A stretch of DNA of 64,000 nt from Adiantum capillus-veneris (Eukaryota; Streptophyta; Polypodiopsida; Polypodiales; Pteridaceae), in assembly GCA_014529385.2 (NCBI GenBank), contig CM043966.1, positions 97,154,087-97,218,086 on the forward strand. Direction: 5' to 3'. The notes under the pieces are model-generated. The model ran no database searches and was not told the DNA's origin. It worked only from the letters and a program-made list of their open reading frames with translations. Below are positions 1 to 11,039 of the stretch, piece by piece. A program made the position numbers and the translations under genes. The first letter of the stretch is position 1. Each line of letters begins with the position of its first letter.

Positions 1-560
1 AGAACAAATAGGCATCTGGTAGATCATTGTCTACCCCTTTAGGTGATTCTCCTGAAATAATCGTTGAGAAATGATCTTCTCGTTGATGTGTAGTGCCCTT
101 TTTTACAACCACAGTGAAATCAAATTCTAGAAGAATGATGAACCATCTCACTATTCTTCTTGTGCTGCATGGCTTGTTGACCAAATACAACAAAGGTTGG
201 TGGTCCACAAAGAGCACAAACTTGTTGGCTAATAGTTAATGTCTATACTTTTTAACGGCATAGATCATTCCTAATCCTTCCCTTTCGGTGGTTGTGTAGT
301 TCTTTTCAGCCATGTTCAACTGTCGGCTAGCATAAGAAATAGGAAAGTCAAATTTTTCATCTCCTCGTTGAGCTAGTTTACAATCGATGGCAAAATTGGA
401 AGCACTTGTACTTTCAATATTGTAGCTGAGGTGAGAGCTTTCTTAAGCTTCATGAAGGACTCTTCACATGCCTCGGTCCACTCAAAGTGTGTAATCAAGC
501 TATACATGGGTTTTGCAATTATAGCGTACATGTAGATGACCGTTGGTAATATCCACAATG
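1..560 (-). pseudogene. RNase H domain of element F pol (partial)
   Basis: The minus strand reads as a Ty3/gypsy RNase H following the RT. The RT-RNase H connection around 380-560 (CEESFMKLKKAL) leads into a segment with TTEREGLGM (the conserved Glu) and VDHQPLLYL (a conserved Asp). At least one stop interrupts it, in the stretch just before the VDHQ segment. The domain runs off the left edge of the window, so the integrase cannot be seen. The family is clear; the exact end is not. Confidence 0.75.
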
Positions 561-1300
561 CCCCATGAAGGCTTGTACCCCCTTGACTGTTGTTGGTCTA
601 GGAAAATCAAAAATGAAATGAAATATTTCAATATCAGTAGCTATGCCAATTTTAGACACTATATGTCCAAGAATTTTTCCTTGTCTACCCATGAATGTGC
701 ACTTTTCAGGATTTAAACAAATCTTATAAAGTCTACATTTTTCGAATACCTTCTTGAGGTGTTCAAAATGATCAGCCCAGATTGATGAGTGTACGCATAA
801 ATCATCCATATATACTTCTAATAATTTCCTAAGATATTCTTTAAAAGCATGGCTCATCAATCTTTGAAAGGTGGCTGGAGCATTAGTTAACTCAAAGGGC
901 ATAACCCGATAGAAAAAAATACCCCATTCTGTTTGCAAAAGCAATTTTATGTTGATCTTTTGGGTCAACCAAAAGTTGATTGTATCTCGAAAAGCCATTT
1001 AAGAAGCTGTAAGCTTCTTTTCTTGCAACTCGTTCTAAAACATGCTCAGTGATTGGAAGAGGCAAATTGTCTCTAATGGTAGCTGCATTCACTTTTTTGA
1101 GATTAACACACAGTCGTAATTTTCCATTCTTCTTGGGTACTACCACAATTTGAGATACCCAATCTGTGTGTTCAATTTTATAAATGAATTCGGCTTCCTT
1201 TAGTTTTTCAATCTCTTTTATCTTCTTGGAAAATGTTTCATTATATGTGTATAGCCTTTGTCTACTTGGTTTCACATCATCTCTCATGGGTATGGTATGC
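519..1300 (-). pseudogene. Reverse transcriptase of element F (frameshifted)
   Basis: Two overlapping minus-strand frames together cover a gypsy RT. The upstream frame (1287-892) holds the palm start, with VVVPKKNGKLRLCVN and the following SFLNGFSRYNQL. The downstream frame (998-519) holds MPFELTNAPATFQRL and the catalytic YMDD box at 801-812, then the LGHIVSK region. A frameshift near 950 separates them. The first catalytic Asp is replaced: the family has F-x-D-G or L-D-G and this copy reads FLNG. The copy could not make an active enzyme. Confidence 0.85.
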
Positions 1301-1356
1301 TGACAGATTTCTGGATCAACATTCTTGAGATCCTTGTAAAACCAGGCAAAGATATC

Positions 1357-2494
1357 TCATTCTTTTAGCAAGCTTAGCAAAATCTCTTCTTCTTCTTCTG
1401 TTAGTTCATTCGCAATGTAAGCAGGTCTAGGATCTTCTCCTGATTTAGCCAGGTCTATCTTTTTAGCGTTTTCAGGCCCTTCGTAGGCCTTGCCCTGTTT
1501 TCGTAGTTCCCTAACAGGTTGTTCGACTATGATTTTTCGATCTTGGAGAGTATACTTTTTGTAGTGGGATGGAACACTCATTACATCCTTACGATTCTCT
1601 TCCGTGGTTTCCATTTCGGTCGTATATATCTCCTTTAGAGCTTTTTTTAACTCTTGATATTTCTTTTTCCGCTCAACTCGGGTCATGAGTGGTTTCTTAT
1701 CCTATGGGTTTGCTTGAGTATCCTTCCTTGATTTTCTCGATATTTTAGACATTTTTTGAATTTTGTTTGAAGGATATCTGCCAATGATTTTGTCCTTAAT
1801 ACAATCATTTGCATCTATCTGCATCAGGAATTGTGTTCTACTGGAAACTGATGGCATAGGTCGTGTTTTGATGCTTCTGGTGTCTCTTTTTCGTCTGTAC
1901 CATTTTTGTCTTCTTGATTTCTGGTTTGGAAAGTCAAAAAATTTTCCTCCTCTCCTTTCAAGAGTAGCTTAGCTCTCACATGTTCTTTTTCTGACCGCGA
2001 ACCTTCTGAGGTAGCTGAGTGTTCATTTAACTCATCTGTTGCATCGTAGTAGAGGTCTGAAAATACTTGTTGAGCTTTCATCAAGTCCTTGGGTTCCTCA
2101 TCTTCGTCTTCAATGTTGAGGGTTGAAATCATTTGGATGGGAATTATGTCGTAGCCATCCTCATTGTAAAATTGAGTAGACATAGACGTATTCACACATA
2201 CATCCATTGTCGCTAAAATTTGAGTCTACTCGAATGGCTCAAAAAAATACTCTGGAAAGGTTCAGGTACATAGGCTTCATCTGTGCAATCCCTTTCTAGA
2301 ATACATTCTTCTCGTTTTAAATTCCCATTTTCTGAAGCTCCACACATCCAAATAGAAGTGTCTTTGTTTAACCAAGATGGAAGCTTAGTTTCAACCGAAG
2401 AGACTGAATCAAACTCTTGTATGGGTGTTTTCAAGACATCTCTGTAAGTGTGATCTTTTAGATTTACCCTTATTATAGATCCCAGGTGCTTCAA
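1357..2494 (-). pseudogene. Protease-to-RT linker of element F
   Basis: Three minus-strand ORFs (2494-2213, 2207-1824, 1686-1357) form a poorly conserved linker between protease and RT. I recognise no catalytic domain. They align by eye with 33344-33990 of element C: DHTYRD matches DHSYRD, CGASENGNLKRE matches CEASEGGSLKKQ, and QFYNEDGYDIIP matches KFYDEEGYDIIP. This match is the main evidence that F and C are one family. The last ORF is rich in Lys and Glu and joins the RT start through a DPEICQHTIPMR-like stretch around 1290-1330. Confidence 0.6.
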
Positions 2495-2705
2495 GTACAG
2501 ATAATTGTTTCCCCAATCTTGGATAAGCTGTACCTATCGCATGAAAGGTCTTCCCAATATGATTTCATAATTGAGTTTTTTCCCAAAGTCTACTAAGGCA
2601 AAAAAGTGTGTTGATATTCAATTCCACAGGAATTCACTATCGCTTTTTCAAGCAGCCCTAATGGTCTCTCAATGTGTCCGTCAGTCAAAGGAAATTCATT
2701 CGAGT

Positions 2706-3248
2706 TTATCTAATGGCTGGTTGTCCCCAGGATTTCCATACTGCTTTCGTGGCTATGGCTATGCCTGCTCCACTATCCAGTATTGCCATGGTTTCAATGT
2801 CATTATATTTCACTGGGAGGGTGGTGTTTCCTTCTTCCCCTTCGTAATATTCTTTGACTTTGTTCATGGGAACAGATCGAATCTCTTTGTTGTCCATTTT
2901 GTTTTTCAATTTTCTTAAATTTTTTGAGATTAGCCCCATTATCCCCACCTTCGCTAGGGTTTTTTGTAGATCATTCCATAAGTATGGTCTGAGTCTTAAC
3001 AGTTCTCCCAAGTTAAGAGTGCATTAGATGGGTGTAGACATGATGGAATGAATGTTGTCTACTTCTAGGGTCTGTTTAGCTCTTTTTACTTGAGTGGTCT
3101 TACAAACTCTGGATTCATCTTTGTTATCTCCCAAGTAAGAAGGTAATGTTTTCAAGGTCAATGGTTTTGACATTCCTGAAGCTTCAGATCCACAATCCCC
3201 GTACAAGGATTGTACATCCATGTTTATATCAATAGGTAGGTTATCCAA
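2706..3248 (-). pseudogene. Aspartic protease region of element F
   Basis: The minus-strand ORF 3011-2706 contains LDSGAGIAIATKAVW. This is the retropepsin-type active site (D-S-G-A) followed by the usual hydrophobic turn; the motif lies at about 2763-2777. It is preceded by YYEGEEGNTTLPVKYND, matching YCEGEEGNMTLPVEYKD in element C. The ORF 3248-3024 upstream is probably the N-terminal linker. The active-site residues are intact, but the surrounding frame is interrupted. Confidence 0.75.
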
Positions 3249-3329
3249 CCAAACTTCCTCTATAGGAGCTGACTTTAGAGTTAGGATCCCATCATTGATC
3301 TCTTTAACTTTTTCCCATAAGTGTCCTGG

Positions 3330-4560
3330 CTAGTCTTCCTCTACGATTGGAATTCCATCTAAGGCATCTTCGTTGTCCGGCACTATAAGTTTTGGTTCTT
3401 TTGTTTCAAGGTGGGGTTCTGCCACCACATCGGGTTTTTCTCTAGTGTCTCTTACCACAAGCTCCTCAGGTTTTGCGATACTTTCAAGCTTGGGTTTTTG
3501 TTTTTCCAGCATTTCTTGCGTGATTCTTACCAAATTTTGATAAGCTTCCAGCTTAGCTGCTTCCATGTCTGGAGAAGGATAGTTTTTCCATTTGTTTTCC
3601 ATGTTTTGGCCTGCTTTTAGTCATGCTTGGTACAATGGTAGGCTTCCAAGGCTGCATTAATAGGCTCAAAAATTTTATCAACCAGAATGGATCCTCCAGA
3701 TTTCACGGTGGTTTCCTTGATTTCACTTCCAGTTTCTTTCACCTTTTCTTGGAATAGCTTTTTTGTTTTCTCCTTGATTTCAATCCGTTGTTTTTGTTTT
3801 CTCATCTCATATCTTTTGCTTCTGCTTCTTTTGATCGTTTGAGAGTAAATTTTTGTATTTTCTGAATCATTAGAGGAGTTGTGTTTCTTTTTCTTAGCTT
3901 GGGCTCTAGTGATTACCTTGATTGGAACAATCGGTTCACTCTCTGTTGAGCTACTAGGTATCACTTGGACTACATTTACTAATGTTTTACCCTTGTTTAA
4001 AGGATTTTTAGGACAATCTTCTGGAAAGTGTCCTCCCTTTTCGCAACATTGTATGCAATAGGCTTCAACTGGTTTGAGGTTTTTGTCAGGCTCTGGACAT
4101 TTATTTTTCCAATGATCATCTGCACCACAGTTGTGACAGTTTCCCGTTCTTGGCTTAATCATGGATCTTACCATTGGAGGTCCGACATCTTTATGAGCTA
4201 TATAATACATTGGTACGAGCTCTGGTGGAGCATAAGTCACGGTTTCTTCCATTGGTGGTGGATGTGAATTATACCAATCTCCTTCTACCATTACTGTAGA
4301 TGGACTAGGCTCCGCATAGGGTGTAACAGGCACTAATGATTATTCATCTATGACTCCTTCAGGATGCATGTAATTAATAGGCACTGCATAATGTCCTGGG
4401 TATGGAGGTTGTTGACCCAACACAGCTTGAGGTCTTTCCATACCCATTGGTGGTCTTTGAGCTTGGACCATATTAGGCTGATATCTATACATGGGTTGTC
4501 CTTGTGGCCTCATGGGCATGCACTGGACATTCCCATGCCTTGATTCACGCTTTCTTCGAT
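3330..4560 (-). pseudogene. Gag C-terminal half of element F, with zinc knuckles
   Basis: The minus strand first encodes a Pro/Gln/Tyr-rich linker (about 4560-4350, closed by a stop). ORF 4333-3617 (238 aa) follows. It carries a CX2CX4HX4C zinc knuckle (CHNCGADDHWKNKC) and a second Cys/His cluster (CIQCCEKGGHFPEDC), then a basic stretch and SILVDKIFEPINAALEAY. ORF 3602-3330 continues the tail. Zinc knuckles of this type bind the packaged RNA in Gag. The SILVDKIFEP block matches SVLVDKVFEPLEAILKAY at 32290-32345, linking F to C. The capsid part that should precede it is missing or replaced by the inverted fragment at 4640-5400. Confidence 0.85.
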
Positions 4561-4639
4561 GGATACTCTAGTGGAGGTTTCTCCGAGTATGCCTGAATTC
4601 CTAGTACATGACTAGATCTAAGGTTCATAAAGACTTATG

Positions 4640-5400
4640 AAGCCCTAAACTTTGCGCTTATGGGATTTCCATTCCTCTCCAAGAGGAGAGAGAGATTAGG
4701 AGGCCTCTTCAAGAGACCCCCAAAAGAAGACTCTTTTCCATATGAGAAGAGCAATCCAAAGAGCAAGAAAGCATTGAAACTTTACGTTCCTCTTAAGATG
4801 TGGATCCATGTAGAAGGCGGTCTAGATGATCGCCAACTCCTACCAAGAGGAAAATATCAGCACACAATCCTTCTCCTCGTCTGACTCCAAAAGGGAAGAG
4901 AGAAAACGAAGCAAGAAAAGGGCAAGAAAGAGGTCACCCTCTTCTCCTTCTTCTTTGCCTTCCTCCTCTTTTGATGAAATCTATGGCTATTCTCCTCAAG
5001 AATAAAGAGGGGAGGACAACGAAAATCATACCTTGCATGGCAAAGGTCACAAAAGCTCAAGAAGTTCAAAGAGGGAGGAAAGAGTATCTCTTTTCTTACC
5101 TATGATGGCACCTTTGGTGCCACCAACAAAGTATTGGCCTTCATCCAGCAATTTGATGAGGCCTTTGAAGATGAGGGCTTCACGGAGTCCTCCAAGCTAT
5201 GCCATGTAGCTATGCACTTCCAAAAATCGGCTCGTCAATGGTGGGCTAGCCTTTGTGGCAATGGAGAAGCCCCAAAGACATGGAAAACTCTACGAGTTTC
5301 CATCATGAAGCAATTCCTTGCAAGCGATGCAAAGGACAAAATGCTCACTGAATGGCGCAGCTTGAAGCTTCTCTCTCTTCATCACATCTATAATAGAGTA
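4640..5400 (+). pseudogene. Inverted gag fragment of a chromovirus-like element
   Basis: On the plus strand, a basic Arg/Lys/Ser-rich stretch (about 4860-5060) leads into TYDGTFGATNKVLAFIQQF and then FEDEGFTESSKLCHVAMHF with ARQWWASL and FLASDAKDKMLTEWRSLKL. This is the capsid signature of Ty3/gypsy Gag (retrotrans_gag). It lies opposite to the surrounding element F and ends abruptly near 5370-5400. Sequence starting with DFAEQKQQF in fragment E would follow it naturally, so it may come from the E/K family. No LTR accompanies it, so it is a rearranged piece and not a whole insertion. Confidence 0.7.
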
Positions 5401-6035
5401 TTTGTTCTCCATTATTGAATTTATATAACCCCACATAAGTGTTCGCTGTATTAAGATGCTCTGTCTCATTGTTGCGTCTGAGCATCACGTTTTTCTTATC
5501 CATTTTGGGTGGTTCATATGCTAGCTCTTCATCTACCTTCTCCTTGGTGCCAGTCATCCCCCATGTGTCCACAATAAAGGGGTTGTGAACATCTAGATAC
5601 ATCATTCCCTGTCTGTCAAAATATCTATCTCCATCATAATCCACATCTACAAGGTCTTTGAGCTCGCTTGGCTTATTTTCCAACTTAACACAGTAGTGGT
5701 CCATTCCATTCTTGTAGATTTTGGCCTTAAGCACATTTTCAAATTGAAACTTCGAATACAACAATTTCACATCAGGTGCAGGCTAGGAAGGACCTGTCCC
5801 CCATGGAAGTTGTTTCCTTAGGCTTCAACTTGTTGGAATCCTCAGTCATTAGGCTGTATGATCTTTCTGTCGAGGTGTTAGAAAATCTTTCCTCTACAAT
5901 GGCTTCTAAAGGATGCAGTGGTCTTTGATTCATGCTACCTTCAGTTGAGTGATTGCTCACTTGGCCTATGATGCTGGGATCCCTATTCTGGTACAATCTT
6001 CCTGATCGTAAATACATGAGGAATTGATATTGCAA
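5345..6035 (-). CDS. Two unassigned ORFs upstream of gag in element F
   Basis: Two adjacent minus-strand ORFs of 87 aa (6035-5772) and 141 aa (5770-5345) lie between the F leader and its gag. The first contains YLRSGRLYQNRDPS, a block resembling the start of some Tat/Athila Gag proteins. The second is rich in Asp, Tyr and Lys, with no zinc knuckle, no DSG and no membrane segment. Ogre-type Tat elements carry an ORF1 before gag, and by position these could be its remains. That is inference; I do not recognise the protein. Confidence 0.4.
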
Positions 6036-6638
6036 AATCCAAACCGAGTTACCTCATCAGCTATCCTCAATTCCTCATTTTTCTCTTACTTGTTGGGTAG
6101 TATTCTCTAGCACTTGCAACTTGTCAAAAAATGCTTAACAGCTGTGAGTTTACAGCCGTTCCTGTTAGTCCTACCTTCCAATCGACATAATTTAACTAGT
6201 TTTTTGAATAACACACAATTTTACTGACAACATAAACAATTTAGGTCCAATTTCAATTTTGAAAAGGCCACCAAGTTCCTAGGAACTACCTCTTTTTGTT
6301 GTCAAATTTTACTTTTATTCTGACTCAGAGAAACATGGATCACGATCCATGTTGGGAGGCCAAATTGGCATTTCTTGGTACCATCACATTCAGCATGATT
6401 AGTAGGTCCTATGGTATCAATTTTTTTGGAAATGGACCTCTGGATTGAAAATTAGGTCATTTCTGACCCTTTACCAGAGTACTTGGCAGCTTTGAGCTTT
6501 TGGTTTGGTTTTTGGTATCCAAATTCAGTTTTGAAAAGATCACTAGACTCCTTATGATATCCTCTAGCTATGGTGCAAGCTTTGTATCAAATTGTGTCAA
6601 AGGAACATGGATCGTGATCCATGTACCTCAATGTCAGA
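6036..6638. repeat. Leader of element F, left part of ~280-bp tandem repeat
   Basis: No gene is seen here. Palindromes centred on ATCACGAT (6334-6351) and ATCGTGAT (6606-6623), each with CATGG/CCATG arms, lie 272 bp apart. The similarity extends beyond them: AATTTCAATTTTGAAAAG near 6250 recurs as AAATTCAGTTTTGAAAAG near 6522. The array continues on the far side of element G at 15018. Confidence 0.7.
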
Positions 6639-6865
6639 TGTTGGAATTAGGGTTGTAGGAAAACACACACAGCTTGGAGAAGACAAAGGAAGCTCAAGGC
6701 ACACAACTGAGAGTATATTACTTAGTGTGCGATAGAAAGATAGATAGCCCTAGAGTGATGGGCGTATATACAATGCACGGAGGAAAAAACCTCCTAGAGA
6801 GGGAAAAAATGCCCCGGCTGTCCTTGTGTGTTCACACACATCACCAAAACATGTATATGTTAATA
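6639..6865 (-). repeat. 3' LTR of copia element G
   Basis: This matches 14792-15017 over its whole length with scattered substitutions and small indels. It ends in CCTAATTCCAACA on the minus strand. Its start is mutated (TATTAAC where the other copy has TGTTACC). Confidence 0.85.
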
Positions 6866-6880
6866 AATCCCCCCTGGAGT
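6866..6880 (-). promoter_or_regulatory. Polypurine tract of element G
   Basis: On the minus strand CCAGGGGGGATT directly abuts the 3' LTR. This is the place where plus-strand DNA synthesis is primed in LTR elements. Confidence 0.75.
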
Positions 6881-7069
6881 GATGTGGTGAATGAGAGCTG
6901 GCACATGAGTAAAGGGAAGTGCCATGCCTTGAGTACATGATCAGTTCATAAAGGGGAGTAAGCCCAAAGCTTTGTGGAAAGCTTCGGACTTCTCACAAGA
7001 ACATGCCTTTGTGAAAAGTTCTACAAGGTTTTCCTATGTTGGCACATAAGCCAAGGTGATCTCTCCTGT

Positions 7070-8519
7070 TCAGAGCCTCTCCCTGACATTGTGGTAATGC
7101 ACCTCAATGTGATTTGTGTGAGCATGAAAAACTGGGTTCCTGGCAACTGCCAATGCGCTCTGACTGTTAGTGTAGATAGTGTTGGTAGTGTCCTGTCCAA
7201 CACCCAAATCAGCCATACGACGTTTGAGCCATACACACTCAACCATAGATGTGAAGACTGCCCTGTACTCAGCCTCACAGCTTGAAGTGGCCACAGTAGG
7301 TTGCTTCTTCCTCAACCATGATATACATGAATTGCCAAGCATGAAATAGAAACCACTTGTGGACACTCGGGTGTAAAAACAACCAGCCCAATCTAAGTCC
7401 GAAAAAGCATCTAAGTCTGGCGGCAATGATCCCCCCTTGCGATAAAACAAACCAAGATGTAAAGTGCTACTAAGGTAGCAAAAAATCCTCTTTATAGCCT
7501 GCCAATGCTTAGACCCTGGGCTATGCATAAATCTGCTGACTTGTGAGACTGCAAACTGAATATCCGGCCTCATGTTGCATACATAAATGAGGCATGCAAC
7601 AGCAGTTTGGTAAAGAGTGACATCAGCAGGATCACCAGCATAATGAAGAATCAATTTTAAACTTGTTTCCATGGGATTGGAAATAGGTTTGCAATCCTCA
7701 AGTCCACATTTACATAGCAATGTCTCTACGTAATGTTTCTGACACAAGGCAATACCACCATCACACTGCTTAAACTGTATACCCAAGTAATGATGCAACA
7801 GCTCCAGATCTTTCATTTTGAAAGTAGCATTCAAATCAGCCTTAAATTCAGCATATGTCTTTCATTTGGTCCAGTGATCAGCAAATCATCTGCATAAAGA
7901 ACCACAATGAGAAGTACATCACCCTCACACTTTACATACAATGTGCTTTCTGTTGGACTGTTACAAAAGCCTCGTTTGACCAAATGAGAGTCAGATTTCT
8001 CATACCAAGCACGAGGAGATTGCTTCAACCCATACAAAGCCTTCTTACATTTGCACATTTTTTTCCTCTTGTCCTTTCATGACAAAACCGCGAGGCTACG
8101 TTACATAAACTTCCTCAAATATGTCACCATTCAAGAAAGCAGTGACAAGTCTGATTGGGATGTGCATCCCAACCAAAATGAGCTGCCAATGCACATAGAG
8201 AACGAACAGTAGTTATACGACAAGTGGGAGCAAAAGTTTCTTCATAATCTATGCCTTTTTGCTGCGCATAGCCTTTTGCAACAAGTCGAGCCTTATGGCA
8301 ATCAACCTCACCATGCGGCTTGCATTTCAACGTGTAAACCCACTTTGTACCAATGGCCTTTTTTCCAGGAGGCAAATCACATAGAGTCCATGTGTCATTT
8401 TTTATAAGTGCATCATATTCTAATTGCATGGCAGCCATCCAATATTCTGAATTTTGTGCTTCATCAAAAGATAGAGGTTCCTCAACATCATGTAAGATAG
8501 AATAGCTAAAGCATAACAA
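7070..8519 (-). pseudogene. RT and RNase H of copia element G
   Basis: Three minus-strand frames cover the copia RT/RNase H. Frame 8519-8124 has the RT start (GTKWVYTLKCK, ARLVAKGYAQQKGIDYEETF). Frame 8058-7831 has KALYGLKQSPRAWYEK and the catalytic box LYADDLLITG. Frame 7834-7070 has LHHYLGIQF, the RPDIQFAVSQVSRFM thumb and the RNase H blocks DLDWAGC, CEAEYRA and TNSQSALAVARN. The RNase H Asp of the usual Y-S-D-S-Q-S block is Asn here. A frameshift near 8140 and others break the frame, so the copy is dead. Confidence 0.9.
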
Positions 8520-8559
8520 TCTGATGCATAAGATGCATGGCCACAGCTTGAACGAGTAC

Positions 8560-9270
8560 GACTAGACAAAGGTGCATCCAATTTACTGTCACGCAATGTA
8601 TGCACCAGCCATTTTGGCATACCTATAGCCTGCTCATTTTCAGCTCTTTACTCATCAAGTACATCATGTACATCTGCATTAGTAATAGGCTGATCTATAA
8701 CATTTTCAGCCATAGCCAGAAATTGTTGAAGCACATAAAAACTTCGGACTTCGCTTTAAGCGGAAATACCCATGCATGCATGGAGTAATCATCAATGAAA
8801 GTCACAAAGTAAAGGTAATTGCCCAAGGACGGAGTTTGCATGGGCCCACAAACATCACTATGCACAAGCTGCAACCTGCATGAGGCCCTATCTGAACCAT
8901 CCTTTGGAAACTTAGAACACTACATTTTACCCAAAATACAGCCTTCACAAACATGTTTGACAGGTGCTTCAAGAGGCGGCAAAGAAGCAACCATATCAAT
9001 TTTTTGCAAACGCAACAAACTGGCAAAATTCAGATGCCCAAAACATGCATGCCACAATTTTGCATCTGAAACAGCCCTTGAATCTGCAACTGCATTTACA
9101 AAATTTTCTCCATACTTGTTATACAAAGTGAGCTTATACACCCCATGGCACAAAAGGCCAGATGCAACAATTTCATCATCAAAATTGAGATCATGAATTG
9201 TACATCTGTCATCCACAAATTTGACTACAAGTCCAAGTCTAGTAAGTGCAGATACAGACAAAAGATTCTT
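8560..9270 (-). pseudogene. GAG-pre-integrase and truncated integrase of element G
   Basis: The minus strand reads LSVSALTRLGL and LWHACFGHLNFASLLRL, then CEGCILGKM (the HHCC-type zinc-binding segment, about 8920-9100). The integrase core starts with VHSDVCGPMQTPSLGNYLYF and FIDDYS near 8770-8870. After about 50 residues of core the sequence jumps to the region before the RT. The second catalytic Asp (normally D-N-G-G) and the Glu (normally E-R-x-N) are absent. About two thirds of the core is deleted, so this copy could not integrate by itself. Confidence 0.75.
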
Positions 9271-9465
9271 TGTGAAATCCCCAACCCGCCAATACCAAGA
9301 TTGGGATGGGATCCTTGACAGGTCTCTAGGTCTAATAGTCTCTAAACAAGAAAAATCCAAGGAATAGACCTTTACCATTGACAATGAATTGGGTCTATAG
9401 CTTTAGAAGAAGACCTAGTCCTGTCTCACAGTGAAAATGGGACAACGTATTAAAAGTCCAAACAA

Positions 9466-9687
9466 CTATTTTGGCCCTATAACTTCCACAAATTGGGCTA
9501 AAGTATCCTCAACCAACGCTTTTTCCCCCCTAACATATGTGAGGGCATAGCCGTTGGTGGACTCCTCTTCCAATTGAAGATGTTTTCCAAACGTTTTTAG
9601 TGTACCGGGATGGATAGTTACCTGACTAATCAGGTCCACCCGTCCATGATTGACAACCTTAGTCAATCCCCACTGACCACCCCGCAC
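9466..9687 (-). other. Small unassigned ORF in H
   Basis: A 73-codon minus-strand ORF with a mixed, protein-like composition (GQWGLTKVVNHGRVDLISQV). I recognise no family. It may be chance or the remnant of a gene carried by H. It has no good start context and no partner ORF. Confidence 0.2.
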
Positions 9688-10376
9688 TCACACATGTTGC
9701 TTTGTTATTTAATTACTACCACATTCTTGTCACAATTAAAATAATGATTTCTTTTAACTTTCATAACTGAATTTCATTAAAACAACCCTTGAAGAAAGTA
9801 TTGAAAACATTCTTTTAGCAAACAGGCATCTTTAAAACTTAAGACAGGGTACTGTCAATCAAAACATTGTCCATAATAACCATGACCAGTACTCTTCTTG
9901 TCTCAAGACCACCTAAAGGTGAAAAAACGGCACCCATTCCTTATTCACGATCCGGAGTGGATAAACCCCCACCCAAGGTTCCGGGTGCCCATACACCATA
10001 CCAGCTGCCCATACAACCGGGCAGCTCCCCTACGATTAAAAAAAAAACGGTATCCTAACTTATGTAGAAACATCAAGACATGACACGGAGTAGAAACTCA
10101 ACGTTCATGGGGATAACCGACTTATCCATGGCTGGAAAGCCATCATTATCATCAAAATATACCAAGGAGTCGGAGGTGTCTTGAGACAAGCTGTCTTAAG
10201 GATGATCAATCATATCAATTCAATCAGTTTTAACCCAAACAATTCTTTCCTACATTATAAACAAATACACGTTGTAATTTACCTTCCGTTTTTGGTCAAT
10301 TATTCCTTTTCTGATTCTCTCTCACTCCTTACGTATGCAATGCTAACTTATAAAAGAACTTAAACTATTTAAAGAC

Positions 10377-10562
10377 TTAATTGAATAATGGGAAACCCAC
10401 CTGGGATTGATCGGCCATCTGCTGCTGTGTTGGTGCCTGAAGACTCTCCTCCGTAGGCCTACTACTAGGCCCAGCTTCATCGTCGTGCGACGCTCTAGTT
10501 CTTTTTAGAGCTCTGTCCTCATCATCAGATGTAGGATTGGCTCGGGTCCTTTTAGGTGACAT
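10377..10562 (-). other. Small ORF in H with a basic, low-complexity start
   Basis: A 61-codon minus-strand ORF begins MSPKRTRANPTSDDEDRALK and is rich in Arg, Asp, Ser and Gln. Short basic/acidic starts like this occur in the Gag of several plant gypsy families, so it could be the first codons of a lost gag. No capsid or zinc knuckle follows. The gag reading is a weak inference. Confidence 0.3.
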
Positions 10563-11039
10563 AACTTCTTATCTTTATAAAAAGGACGTCTAATCATTAG
10601 GTAAATTATCTAACCTTTGAATCCAATCTTACCCAATCTAGGTTAAATTTATAGTCTTAATTGGTAAATTCTTGACCTAGTAATTTCTTATTTGTCTATA
10701 TAGGCATGATAACTTTTTCCACGGCTTCCCTAAGGGTTTTCTAAGCTATCGTAATTTACTTATAATTTTGTATATCTTTTTCCTCATTTTTTCATCGAAT
10801 TTTAAACTTGGAATCTGCTTATTTTAAGCTTAATATTTATTCTATTTATTTTATTTCAAAGATTTCATTTCCTCAACTTTAGATCATAGGTTTACACTTA
10901 CTATAATTTTTCTAAAAACTTTTGACTGCAAAGTCTATTTATTTTAATTAATCCTTTGCTAAAAATAGGACTTTTGGTCAATTATAATTTCCTAACTCAC
11001 TAATTACCTATGATATAATTATCTCAAGTAGATAAAGAT

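Noticed and set aside
5345-5770. Endogenous plant pararetrovirus protein
   Set aside because: The 141-aa product gave a vague impression of a movement-type protein, but I can point to no diagnostic motif, and its neighbours are gypsy gag and pol.
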